Assembly: GCA_007258455.2 (NCBI GenBank)
Contig: VDFB02000003.1
Location: 46,131,889 to 46,195,888, forward strand
Source of the DNA: Sequoia sempervirens
Taxonomy: Eukaryota > Streptophyta > Pinopsida > Cupressales > Cupressaceae
DNA: 64,000 nucleotides
Direction of reading: 5' to 3'
Shown here: positions 37,452 to 50,000 of the stretch, one piece after another
How positions within the stretch are numbered: position 1 is the first letter of the stretch
How the letters are laid out: the number at the start of each line of letters is the position of its first letter
Made by a program: the position numbers and the translations under genes
Notes under the pieces: generated by a model
The model's database searches: none
Seen by the model: the letters and a program-made list of their open reading frames with translations, nothing else
What the model was told of the DNA's origin: nothing

Positions 37452-37511
37452 TATTTTTTATTTATTGTGAATAGATTGAAGTATTTTTTATTTATTGTGA
37501 ATAGATTGAAG
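37452..37511 (+). repeat. Perfect 30 bp tandem duplication
   Basis: The unit 'tattttttatttattgtgaa' plus ten more bases occurs twice head to tail (37452-37481 and 37482-37511) without a mismatch, so the duplication is recent. Confidence 0.85.
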
Positions 37512-40500
37512 GAGCAGCTGTAGGGAGTTTGGTTTTGGTTCGTCTCATTTCTCCATTGCTAATTGATTCAAAGACTGGTATGGAAGGGCTCTAACGGGCA
37601 AGAATGTGTTCAATTTCCCGTGGGAGTGAATGATGAAAGGCCATGGGAAGATACTTGTGCAAAATGGCTTGTTTCCCATGTTTTGTTCTGAAGCTTCCCC
37701 CGACCTAGCTATAAGCAATACCACTTAATAGACGAAACAGGGACTGGTACATTTGTTGTCAAATGCATAGCGACCCCTAAATATCACAAAAATGGACTAT
37801 TATTTGGCTTCTTCTTCAGGTCTTAGTGGTGCTGAACCTGGAGGCTTCATGGCTGCTAGATTTAGTGGCTAAATCTCACAGGGTTTTGATGATTATGATA
37901 CTTCCTTATAAGGTCAAGTAAATTTACAGTGAAAATATTAAACGCTTATGCCAAGTTTTTCACCATAGTCGACATGAAACAACAATTTTATTTATTTTCC
38001 ACTTGTTTTCCTTGTTACTATGAATGAACAAGCAAAGGTTTGACGGTTTTGCCTATTTGTGTAGGAGATTTGTTGCTTGCAGATGCCTCCTATGGACATT
38101 TTATGATTAGCGGGAATGTTAGCTAACTTCTTGGTTGTGTTCTGATTTGTTTCTGTTTATCATTATGAAGAAACTATCAATATTTTACAATATTTTCTTA
38201 CCAACATTCTAGAAATAACATATATTTCACTGTATTCTTATTCTTTCAAGATATCCAGCTACAAAATAAATGAGAACAACTAAAATAATGAAACAACATT
38301 GTGAAGTAATCAATAGCATTGAAGTATTATCTAGTGATATTTGATGTTTGGCAAATCCATATGCCTTCAAAGACTCTAAGAAACACAACATTGACTCCTT
38401 ATAATACTCTATAGAAGCTGCTGATTTCAATATCATATTACATCGAAGTCTTCTAAGAATATCAAATTCAATTGGCTCCATGCCTGATTCAAATAGAGTT
38501 ATTCCCAATTCATATGGGTTTTACAGGAAATGGCGAATCATGGAAAGCAATGGTGTGGTTGGAGAAAGAAGAAGCCCCTCTTGTGATGGATTTCTTATGG
38601 AGGCCTGCCATTGGGAAGTGGTTTGAGATTTTATTGGGAATACAATCTCATTCAATCTCATTTATAGAAAAGAATTAAGCACTATCTGATTTGGTTGATT
38701 TGGTAGACAGGCTGGGTGGAGAATCCGATCTCTTAATAATAACTGCATTGATTATGGCCTTACGTGTTCCTAAATAATGTATTTGTAAAAGTTGCTATCG
38801 TAATTGTACATGTCAGTTGGCCGCTAATTTTTTTTTGACGTACTTTCTAGAGGTCATTGAAAATTGTTTACCAGCAATAAAAAATTGTTTTCCAACCAAA
38901 AAGAACTTGTTTCCAGGCGAAAAACTTATTTCCAACTGAAATTTGTGACTCGGTAGTCGTGTCACAGCATACAATGGACGGTTACTCACAAAGACTATTG
39001 GGACGGTGATTATTAACTACATGCAATGAAAGGTGATTATTAACTGGATGTAATAAACGGTGATTTTTAACTGTTATTTTTCTGCCGTTGAATGGGATTT
39101 GTGATTTTTTTAACTGAATATTTTTCTCAAGCGTGAGACATACTGAATTCCGATTGACTGTGCCCACAACAGATATAGTCTATCGTCTATATCTATCGGC
39201 TAATTAGTACTTGCCATAGCCAATACTAGTGCAATAATTTGTTTTTCTTAGTTAATTAGCTTTCAACCAATTCAAAATAATAATTTTTTTAAAATAAAAT
39301 AAAATTCAATTTTGTAAAGTGAATTTGCAAAATATTTAAATTTATAAATTATAAAAATTATTTCTAATTGACTTAAAAGTTGTGTGTTATTAAGAGATTT
39401 TAAGGAAAAGTGAAAATGAACTATTATTTTACCGATTTTAAAGAAAAGTAAAAATGAACTATACTAAATTATCATTTTTCCTATTTTTAAGATAACTATT
39501 ATCTACTATATTTATTTTATTTAACTGAAAAGCCTTATAAAAAAAGCCAAGCCATCGCTCGCCGGTGGTTTGACCCATAACAACAAATTAAAAAAAAACC
39601 ACACGAATATAGGTGGATCAATCCACATGAATGTAAAATTCGGTGCGGATTGCCACGTCAAAACTTGGAAAAGATTAACCCTCATTCATTGTTGTCCAGA
39701 GAATAAAAATCTAACACTGCTAGACGTGTTTTAGACAGTTGCTTTAAAATAATGAGTCCACACATTTTAACAAATAAAAGTATTTGTTTAAAATTTTAAT
39801 TATTGTCAATGGGTTTTTATTACTTTCCTATGTAATTTTTAATTTTATTTTTAAAAATTTATTAAATTTTTAATGATAAATATTATATATTTTTATGTTT
39901 ATTTTGTTGTGTTTTAAATTTTTATGTATAATCATAATATTTTGAGATTATATTGAAATATCTATTTAAAAAAATTTATTAACACAAATAGATAATTAGA
40001 TAGATAAGAAAAATAATAAAAGATAGATTTAGTCTTTTACATTTCACATAAATTATAACATACATATTATTATTTAACAAAATTATTATATAAATTTTTT
40101 GTTTAAAAAATTCTTATTAAATTTTTTCATATACTTTATTATATAATCATTTAATTTAGTTTATATTTTATTTAATATAAAATCATTTAAAAATTTATTT
40201 TTTAAATTTATATTATATAATCAATAAATATTATTTAATATAATATAATAAATTTATAATATATTATACTATTATGTAACATAAGATAAATTTTATATTT
40301 ATATAAGTATCATTTTTTTCTTCTTTTAATTATATTATACTATCATTTGATTTTTTTATTCTTTTTTTATTTATAATATCTTTATAATATTTAAACTTTT
40401 AATATATATAATTGATTTTTATATAATATAATTAAGATAAAATTAATAATTATTAATATTAATCTCACATTTTTAAATATTATGTTAATACTATAATTAA

Positions 40501-40764
40501 CAAAATTAACATTTAATTTTATTCATATTAACAAAACTTACATTTATTTTTATTAAATTTAAAATACTATAATTAAATTTTTATAAAGACAAGTACTAGC
40601 CACTACGTGACACTTGTTAGAATTGTAATACTCTTTGCTAACCCATATGTATTATTCAATTTTCCAAATGAAGGAAATTATTCAATTTAATATTCGATAA
40701 GTTTATAAAATTACTGCACCTTTGTGCCAATTTAGCATTCCTAATCAAACATTGCCTCCTTCAA
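37512..40764. other. Downstream flank of the PILS gene, no other gene seen
   Basis: Contains three diverged units of a 'cggtgattattaact' motif at 38999-39085 and an extremely AT-rich stretch at about 39240-40600. Frames at 38227-38508 and 38472-38678 have no domain and no splice context. Confidence 0.45.
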
Positions 40765-40765
40765 T

Positions 40766-40859
40766 CTTGGGTTCCATGCAGTTACAAGTACAACCAATGC
40801 ACACATTGTCACCTTGTATCTCATGTGCCATGCAATGACAAATACAACCGACACATACC
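40766..40859 (-). repeat. Two diverged 47 bp direct repeats in the PILS 3' region
   Basis: Units 40766-40812 and 40813-40859 share 'catgcarttacaagtacaac'-like text. They begin about 70 bases after the stop codon on the minus strand, so they probably lie in the 3' UTR. Confidence 0.55.
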
Positions 40860-40930
40860 AAATTTCATTCTTTCATTCCTAAAAGCGGCCATGATAAGCT
40901 ATTCTAAATACATGTGTCCACTATTTTTTC

Positions 40931-41055
40931 TTAGAATAAGATATGAAGATACAAAATAATCCAAATGGCCATAGAAAAAATGGCACAAATATGGACCCAA
41001 AATAGTACTGCTGCTGCTTCCTTTACTCCAAAGCCTCTTATATTAGCAACAGCCC
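40931..41055 (-). CDS. PILS last coding exon
   Basis: Acceptor ATACAG before 41055. It encodes the rest of a split glycine codon and then 40 residues ([20 protein letters not shown], then a hydrophobic helix) with stop TAA at 40931-40933. It is a terminal transmembrane segment with almost no tail, as usual for the family. This exon is too short and oddly placed to show as a long ORF. Confidence 0.88.
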
Positions 41056-44000
41056 CTGTATTCAATTGCATTGACCCAAAATTGTTATTGTGTCGATTTA
41101 GCAAAACTGGAAGTCGCTAATAATATAATTCAATATGTGATTTCCTAAATAGAAGTAGTTTTGCGGATAATTCATTTACAACTTAGTAGACATGAAAGGA
41201 TTCTCTATCTTATATGAACGCTATAACTACTGATTTTTGCACGGTTGAGGTGCAAATCAAAACAATCATTCTCATGAGAGAACGTTATAAAATAATATCA
41301 TCTATGTATTACCTGCAAGAATAGATGTAGGCATTGTATGCTGGAGAAGCAGAACAAAACGGAACATTTTGTCATTCGGTGGAAGAAAACCCAATTTATC
41401 AGCCAGAGTAACAATAGCAAGACCAACTGGAGGTACAAAAAATAATCGACCAATAATAATGGCTACAGTCGTTTTCCATCCTAGTTCCGAACTGCCGGGA
41501 CCTGTGCATATAACATGAAACAAGGTTGTTACAATTGCTAGATAAATTAATGACCAACCTGTTTCTAATATGGAATAAAATGTGATTACGAAGGAAGGAC
41601 AGAACATAAAATTCACTCACCTCCAGAAAGGTTTCCACCTAGAGCAAGCATTATACATGGAATCATTGCTCCTCTGCACATTCCAATAAGAAATAAACTT
41701 CTTTTTTTAAATGCTCTAGGAAAGAAAATCCCTTATATACTCATTCTTAACATTTATTTCAATATTTCTTAAATAAATGAGTCATTTTTTAACTGTAAGA
41801 CGGTGCCAGGAAAACATATATTTTGTATAAAGAGGACACACACAACCGAGAAACAGACATGCAAGCAACGCCCTGATTGAATGCACTCTTATCCTTCATA
41901 TTCTCATGTAGATTCAGTTCTTTGATATGTGCAGATTCATAATTCAATCTTTATATCGCTTCCTGAATTTCAGTATCATCCCACTATATAGAAGATACGA
42001 TGCCTTTCTTGCAAGATTAATAATCGAAGTATATCCTTTTCAAATGGAAGAAAGGTTAATGAAGTCTTGAATTGTCATCCCTCACTACAAGACAGAACAT
42101 TGTGTTAATAAGAGTAGTGCTCGTGCAAACCTACACAAGCACTATCAATGTATGTCTGATACATTAATAAGAAATAATATATAATTAGAAAAAACCTCAT
42201 CAATGGTTAGTGCCACATTATCATTCTTACTTCTTAAAAAGTGGACAGTTGTCATGACTTAACCCCAGTTCTGCATTATAAGCACAAGATATCTAACCAC
42301 AGTGACTTATAGCCCCTTAATGAAAGGGTAAGAATGTGTACAGTTTATGGACATAGGCCTTACTATTCTCTCTACCGAGCTGAAACTTTTTCATCCCAAG
42401 ATACGTAGCAAACATGGTTCATGCATCCTCAGATAAGTATAAATACGTGTAGAAAGAAACCTTTAGTTTTAGACAAGCTCAGCTTATCATAGGACATATA
42501 TATTAGTACTAGTAGGCAGTTTATTGTAGAGTGCCTTTTGATACAACTGTGTATGTTTTTGCATCCAGCATTCTACACTATATATATTAGTATTTAAATA
42601 CACATTTCCACCAGCTAGTTGTCCATGTGACTAGCATGGACTCCCAAGAGATCATTACATGTCCATGGCGCTTTTCAATTCAAATACATCACTGTATGGT
42701 ATTGTTATCTATGGGATATATAAAAGAAAAAATGCATTAAAAAATTACAACTATCGCATGCACAGTGATGGATTCAAAAGAACCACATGCACCATCATCA
42801 TAAACACAACTATAACAGGAAATGGATGACAAATTATAAACAAAATGTGAAGAACTGCCCATGTAAAAACTCATCAATGCATCAAACATGGATTCTCCAA
42901 TGTCAAAAGGCTCAATTGCATCAGAAATTTGGAGCCAATTTCTCGAATAAGACGATTCAAAAAACAAATCTTGAAACTTGACATTCAAGTAGCAAATAGG
43001 TTGCAGGCCAAAAACGAATAATACATGTATACCACGTTAAAACAGAATATTTTCCATGATTTAATCCAATTAAATAGGATCTATATATGGTTACCAACAA
43101 GAAGGAAACTAAAATAAAAACAATAATACCAAACCACTAGACAATCAAAGCACAAAAAACAATGATTTTAAAGCTGAAGGTTACAAAAGCTATGACACTA
43201 GTACGAAAGAACAATAAACTTCTAAGTCATCAATTCTATGTCAAAATAATTATAACTCATAAAAGGTGACTCAAATACTGAAGAAGAATGTGACTGGCCA
43301 TTCAAGCCACTGTCAAGATGGTATGCAATTTCTTGGTAAGAGTTCCCGACTATCAAAGGTCTTTCTTGTGAGCTTTCTATCTCAACCTAATATAAATAAA
43401 CACAGAGCGACATAATTCATGATATTAATTTCATATACTTGAATTTTATGAAGATATGGTTCTTTCAAAAAATAATCCAAGACTTGTGGCTGACCTGTAT
43501 GTATAAAGACGTCTCAATTTTTTCTCTGCTCTTACCTTATTATACCTTGATCTTGTGCTAGGGAAATGTCCCCACCTTCACTTTGACAAATAATGTAGGT
43601 TATCATACAAGACAAGAATAAAATAGAAAAGCAAAAACTGAGTTATATTGATGATCTTAAAATGGCACTTGTACAATATTTTCTAAGGTGAGCTAAGTTG
43701 CTTAGGTGGTTGGATACCTAACCCTTCAATTCTATAATTATTATATTTTAATTAGTACTAAAATAAATAATAATTGTGTTGAGGATAGAATAGGAGTTAT
43801 GTAGTGTACAAGTGATTACTTTTAAATTTTTAATTCAGGCAGTTATGGATATGATGTTGTGAACTTGTCCATTGGCATTCCCAAAGTTCCTTGTCTATAC
43901 GATCATCTTTTGACAGCCATGAATTTAGTTGCCAAGACACCACTCATATTCTTCATAAGTCATATTCTTGTTATCATTCTATAGTATTTTCTGCCCTATT

Positions 44001-47000
44001 ATTGTTCTACAGTTGTTTCGATCCTCATATACAAATAGTTTCCAATTCCATCATATCATTGAGTTGGTTCTATTGCCAGAATAGTTTGTGCTAATCTCCT
44101 CTGCTAGACAATATGTATTCAAGGAAAAATGATGCCAATCATTAAAACAATTTGCAAATCTATGGCACTTATATCAAAAAAATCAGTATATTTTCACAAT
44201 GGCATCTTTTAGTGATACAAGCTCATTACAAAAATACAATTGCTACCATACGTAACAAGAAAATGATTTTCCTTATGAAAAAAAAACAATAGAAACAATC
44301 CCAATAAGGTTCCTGTAGTTTGCAAATTTTATTGTATTGTCACGCAATAACACAAAGCAAGGGACTCCTTTGTAGAGAGAATAAAAACAAAGAAATGGAA
44401 ATTTTCATGATAAAATCAAAGAAAAATAGACAAATCGACAAGTGGACAACTAGTGTAGAAATGAAGAAAATAACAAGACTCTACATGTCAGAAGTCAATG
44501 AATCAATTCTCACCCCTCAACCAAAATAGAGAAACAAAGAAAGATACAATAAATGTAATGTCCCCCTTTGGGATTACCCTTGATTTTTTCCCTAGAATCA
44601 CAAGTTCAATTGAATCAAGAGGTGTAATATAGTTAGACTTTAAATTTTACCAATAAATATGTCCTTAGCCAAAACCCTGGATTAGGTCCTGCAATCAAGT
44701 TAGATAACATATAATTCTACCAATGATTCAATAAGAGTTAGGGTACATATAATGCATATATATTATCAATTATTTCAATCCATTTGAATAAATCACTTAA
44801 GAAATCAAGAATCAATAGTGCTATTCCCATAGTCCACCATGATGGAGTTGGAGAGGAAGCATGTTAGGGTGCCCTAGCTTCACCACATCTAAGCCCAAGA
44901 GCGTGGAGTAACCATACTCGACCCCTTGGCCCCAAGGGGTAGGAACTCTTGTCCATCCTACATGAGGTGGTCTACTTAGAAGGGGAAGACACACCTACAT
45001 CCCTAATCATTACTCCTCAATAAGATGCCCTAACTTCACCACATCTAAGCCCAAGAGCGCGTAGTATCCATACTCAACCTCTTGACCCCAAGTGGAAGGA
45101 ACTCTTGTTGCCCCAGCATGAGGTGGTATGCTTAGAAGGGGAAGACACACCAATTGACCTTATTGAGGTTCCTCCTTAACCCTTTCATGATCGCTTATAG
45201 GAGATTCAAATAAATAAATGATTATAGAGATTAACTACTATCATCATAGAGAATTGATAGACTATACATTCAATTATAAAATATAGACAGACTATGCATA
45301 TATATATATACTCAATCTTCTTATCATCTTGCATACCACAATTGAATAATGCTGCTGCAATCTATTGATATTTCTAATCTGATTGATATACCAGAGTTGC
45401 AGATTTCTCGATTTTCTAATAGATGTTGATAGCCCTTTTTTATTCCTCCATTCGATTTGCTTTTTTATTCCCCAATGCAGATATATTTCTGAATATTATT
45501 CCTTATTGCAAGTATGAAGGTGTTGTCATTGATGTCAACAAGATATCTACTGACTGGTGTTGTTATTGATGTCAACTATGTGATGGAGATGTCAAGGATA
45601 TTGAGAAAGTTGTGAAAAAGAGGAAAATAGGTTGTGCATGTATAGTTGAGACCTTGAGGAAGTGTTGTGAGTACATGGAGCTATCTTTTATTGTAGAGTT
45701 TGAAGATGAGTTGGAATGAAGTAATGAGCTGAGATGATACCTCTGGTACTTGGTTTCCAAGTGATTTTGAGAAAGTTTGATAAACGGAGTGTTGTACCCA
45801 AAATAAAATTTTTGCTTCAATAAGGCATTTTTGGTAAAAATGGTCTAAATCTTGTAAAATTGTCGTCAAAAGTCAATTTTAGGTCAAACAAAGCATAGTA
45901 ACAGAAATCTGGAAAAAAACCCAATTAATCCCGATTTTTAAAAAATCTGTAGGTTGGACGATTTTTTCCCTGATTTTTTGAAAAAATCTTTGACCTTTTG
46001 GTCAACGATTTTTTTCCCATTTCAAACTACAAAATTGCCAAAAAAATGCGTTTAAACCTACAAAAAAATGCAAATAAAATCACGCTGATTTTCGCGTGAT
46101 AAAAACCATGAGATCATAGCTTGTTGTTTACTATTATGCTTTGATTGTTTTTTTCCAAGCATCCATAGCTTGTTCGAAAGCACTTGTTTTAGGCTTTTAG
46201 CCATAGCAGCAAGGCAGTGAACTGTTTGATAAAATGCTTTGGTAGACATGTACGAAAAAATGTGATCGCATAGACAAGGCAGTGAACTGGTTGAAAAAAT
46301 TCCTCAAAGAAATGTGGTTGCTATTTGTTGATGTAAGTAGCGGCGGGAGATCTCTTTCTCCGTTATATAAAATTCAAAATAATTAAATAAACAATTGATG
46401 AGGCCAACTAATGAGATGTGACGTCTCATTTCACAAATAATAATTCATATTTTTTATTTCATTAAAAGCCGACTTAATTAAAAGGTTGCCACCTCTTGTA
46501 AAGTCATCTCTCTATGTAAGTGGCCGACCCTTCATGAAAAGTCACTTCATTGTGTATATAATCAAGGCATCTTCCTCTCCATTTGGCATTCAATAAATTT
46601 TATCAAGACAAGTTTGCATTACTTCTAGCAGTTCATGATTATACATCAGTTAGATATATTGCTTCAAGGAGTTCGACTTTGTGAAGAAATCATTATTGAT
46701 TGTAATTTCACACCTAGAGAGGTGCTGTCATAATCGGCTTAGAGATTGGCTAAATTGTAAAGCATATTGCTGCTTGTTTATTCAATATATAAGTGATATA
46801 TTGTTGTTGGGTTTTTCTCCCTCAAGAAGGAGGGTTTTCCCAGGGTAAAATATTGTGTTCATTGTTCTATGTGTTGTGATTTCTGCTTATTACATTTCTG
46901 ATCCTAAAACTAACATGGTGTTAGAGTGGGTCTAAGAAAAGATCTGATCAGATTTGTTAAGGAGTTAAGTCAATTATTTCAGACCTAAGGGCAGATCTTT

Positions 47001-50000
47001 GAAGGTGAATTTGTGCGGAAAAAGAAGATGGTGACCGGTGTCAAGGTAGAAGATAGACTTGATGGAGCCACGAACTTCAACTCTTGGAAACCTAGGGTAC
47101 TCATTGCATTAGAGGAGAATGATCTTCTTGATTTTGTGGAAAGTGATATGCTCGAGCCTTCCGGTGATACTGAGAAAATCCAGTGGAAGAAAAATGACAC
47201 GAAGGCTAGAAAGATCATGATAGACTCTGTGATGGATCACCTAGTACCGATCATCTCCAAGTTGAAGACAACTAAAGAAATGTTTGATACTCTAAAAGGA
47301 TTGTATGAGATCAACAACATCAACAAAGCCCTTGCTTTGAGACAACAATTTCACCATGTAAAAATGGCTAAAGATGATTCAATCATCTCATTCTTTATGA
47401 AGATTGCTGATTTGAGAGATCAGCTGAGCACTATTGGGGATATAATTGCAGACAAAGATCTTGTTATGTTGGCACTTAATGGTCTTCCTCAAACTTGGGA
47501 ACCCTTTATTCAAAGCATCAATGGGAGATCTAAGTTGTCCAAGTTTGATCTTCTTCAAGCTGATTGTATTCAAGAAGATTCCAAGTTGGCAACAAGAGGA
47601 ATTGGGCGAAACTATCATGATGTAGAAAATCAAGTTCTTGCTACACATACTTCTAGAGAAAGAGGCAAAGGAAGAAAGAGGAATAGAGACAGAGAACCGG
47701 ATTCTGCCTCAAAACAGAAAAAGAAGAAGGATTTCTCTCACATTCTATGTTACAGGTGTGAGAAGTATGGTCACTTTGCTTGAGATTGCAAATTAAGGTC
47801 TACTCAACTTGTTTCTTCAGCGGAAATTGACATAGGGACATCTCAGAAGGTTTCTTTTTCTAAAGCCAATCAATTTCTTCAAAGAGGAGGAAATAACATT
47901 CAGAGGGAGTCTGACTTACCAACAGAGGCAACCTTGGACGAGGAGGTCAGGAGGTTGATATCAGCTTCAAAGGGAGTCACATCATCATGAAGATTTGTTG
48001 TAATGTATATTTCTCTGTGACGGAGAAGTATGAGATGAAAGCCCTTGTTAGTGTATATTTCTCTGTGACGGAGAAGTATGAGGTGAAGGCTCTTGTTAGT
48101 GTATATTTCTCTGTGATGGAGAAGTATGAGGTGAAAGCCCTTGTAGTGTATATTTCTCTGAGACGAAGAAATATAAGGTGCGAGCCCTTGTTCATCTCTG
48201 AGACTGAGATGAGATATCATGTTGAGAGAGTCCGTGATGAATCCTTTGTACTTGTGTTTTTCCACACATGGGAGTAGCCATGGTGGACATCATGTTGAGA
48301 GACTCCATGACGACATCACATTGAGTGACTCCGTGATGGGCACTTGTGCACACATTCCTTTCCACACATGGGAGTAGCCATGGTGGATGTCATGTTGAGT
48401 GAATCCATGACGATATCACGTTGAGTGACTCCGTGATGAACTATTTTCCGCTAATGGGTGTAGCCATTGTGGGTGTCATGCTGAGAGACTCCATGACATG
48501 GATATCTGGAAAGATATCTCCCTAGCTAAGAGGGAGTGTTGATGTAAGTAGCAGCAGGAGATCTCTTTCTCCCTTGTATAAAATTCAAAATAATTAAATA
48601 AACAATTGATGAGGCCAACTAATGAGATGTGACGTCTCATTTCACAAATAATAATTCATAATTTTTATTTCATTAAAAGCCGCCTTAATTAAAAGGTTGC
48701 CACCTCTTGTAAAGTCATCTCTCTATGTAAGTGGCCGACCCTTCATGAAGAGTCACTTCATTGTGTATATAATCAAGGCATCTTCCTCTCCATTTGGCAT
48801 TCAATAAATTTTATCAAGACAAGTTCGCATAACTTCCAGCAGTTTGTGATTATACAGCAGTTCGATATATTGCTTCAAGGAGTTCGACTTTGTGAAGAAA
48901 TCATTATTGATTGTAATTTCGCACCTAGAGAGGTGCTGTCATAATCAGCCTAGAGATTGGCTAAATTGTAAAGCATATTGCTGCTCGTTTATTGAATATA
49001 TAAGTGATATATTGTTGCTGGGTTTTTCTCCCTCAAGGAGGGTTTTCCCAGGGTAAAATACTGTGTTCATTGTTCTATGTGTTGTGATTTCTGCTTATTA
49101 CATTTCTGATCCTAAAACTAACACTATTGATTGTCATGGCATTCCATCACCATGAGACCACATTTCCTTGAGGCAATTTTTGATCTAGACAATGAGTGGA
49201 TTGTTGGTGATGAATTTCTTGAGGCTAAGGATTTTGAGATCCTAGCAGAGTCCAACTTTGATACTCGTTTTATTGAACGACTTAGGAGAGGCAAAGCCCC
49301 AGTAGCTTCATCATCAGGACCTACATCCCTCTAGCATAGCTCTATTTATAGTAGCAACTAGCAAGAGTCATTGGCTACTTTTGAATTTTTGAAACTTTCT
49401 ACTTAGTTTATAGGTTGACTTTGTACAAACTATATTGTAATTGAAATTTTGTCATCTAGCAGTTATGCATTGTGAACTAATGCTTTGAAAGACGTGGAAT
49501 GAAATGTAATCAACGATATGAATATAAACAACAAAATCTATTTTCTATGATTCATTAGTTAACTCTATTTTATTTGCTCTCTATAACTCTATTGCTATGG
49601 AAATGCCTTTCAATTAAAAATAATAATTTTTCTCTTATTCTACAATTTTTTACATTTTTTTAAAAACCTGATTTTTTCCCCGATTTTTTCAAAAAATCTT
49701 GAACTTTTGGTTTGCCGATTTTTTCCCCAAAACATTTTTGTTGCTATGATTAACAAAGCATGGGATTTTTGTGGGTTTATTGTCAAATGGATAATTGCAA
49801 CTTTTTGAAAATTTGAAAATTAGGGTTTTAGACCTCTGTTTTTAGAAAAACCCTAAAAATAGGACCTTTCCAGAAATGACTCAAAATGATTTTGATAGGA
49901 TAATTTCACTTCACGATCACACTAGTCAAGTCAAAATCACAAAAAATGTCAAGTTTGCTTTGGTGGGTCTATTTCACTTTTTCAGGAGAAAAGATGGGAC

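Larger units (their letters stand above)
46326..49123 (+). mobile_element. Element D: intact-looking 2.8 kb gag-only LTR element (TR-GAG type)
   Basis: LTRs 46326-46915 and 48537-49123 are both TGTTGATGTAAG...AAACTAACA. By eye they differ at about 20 of 590 positions, so D is the youngest element here. A perfect target duplication CTATT flanks it (46321-46325 and 49124-49128). The interior of 1.6 kb has a PBS, a gag ORF, tandem-repeat regions and a PPT, but no protease, integrase, RT or RNase H. This fits the published TR-GAG class of non-autonomous elements that encode only Gag. Confidence 0.92.
45894..49748 (+). mobile_element. Element C: hAT-like DNA transposon remnant inside B, split by D
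   Basis: Terminal inverted repeats: the left starts CATAGTAACAGAAAT and the right (reverse complement) CATAGCAACAAAAAT. Flanks are similar (aaacaaag and attaacaaag), near an 8 bp duplication with a small indel. Both ends contain subterminal 'gattttttNaaaaaatc' palindromes followed by 'gattttttcccc'. Excluding D it is about 1.05 kb, so mostly deleted. A short C-terminal coding remnant (49131-49334) fits orientation plus. Confidence 0.5.

Noticed and set aside
47900..48265. 121-codon minus frame with repeated [14 protein letters not shown]
   Set aside because: Mirror of the 48 bp tandem repeat in element D; antisense to gag and explained by the repeat.
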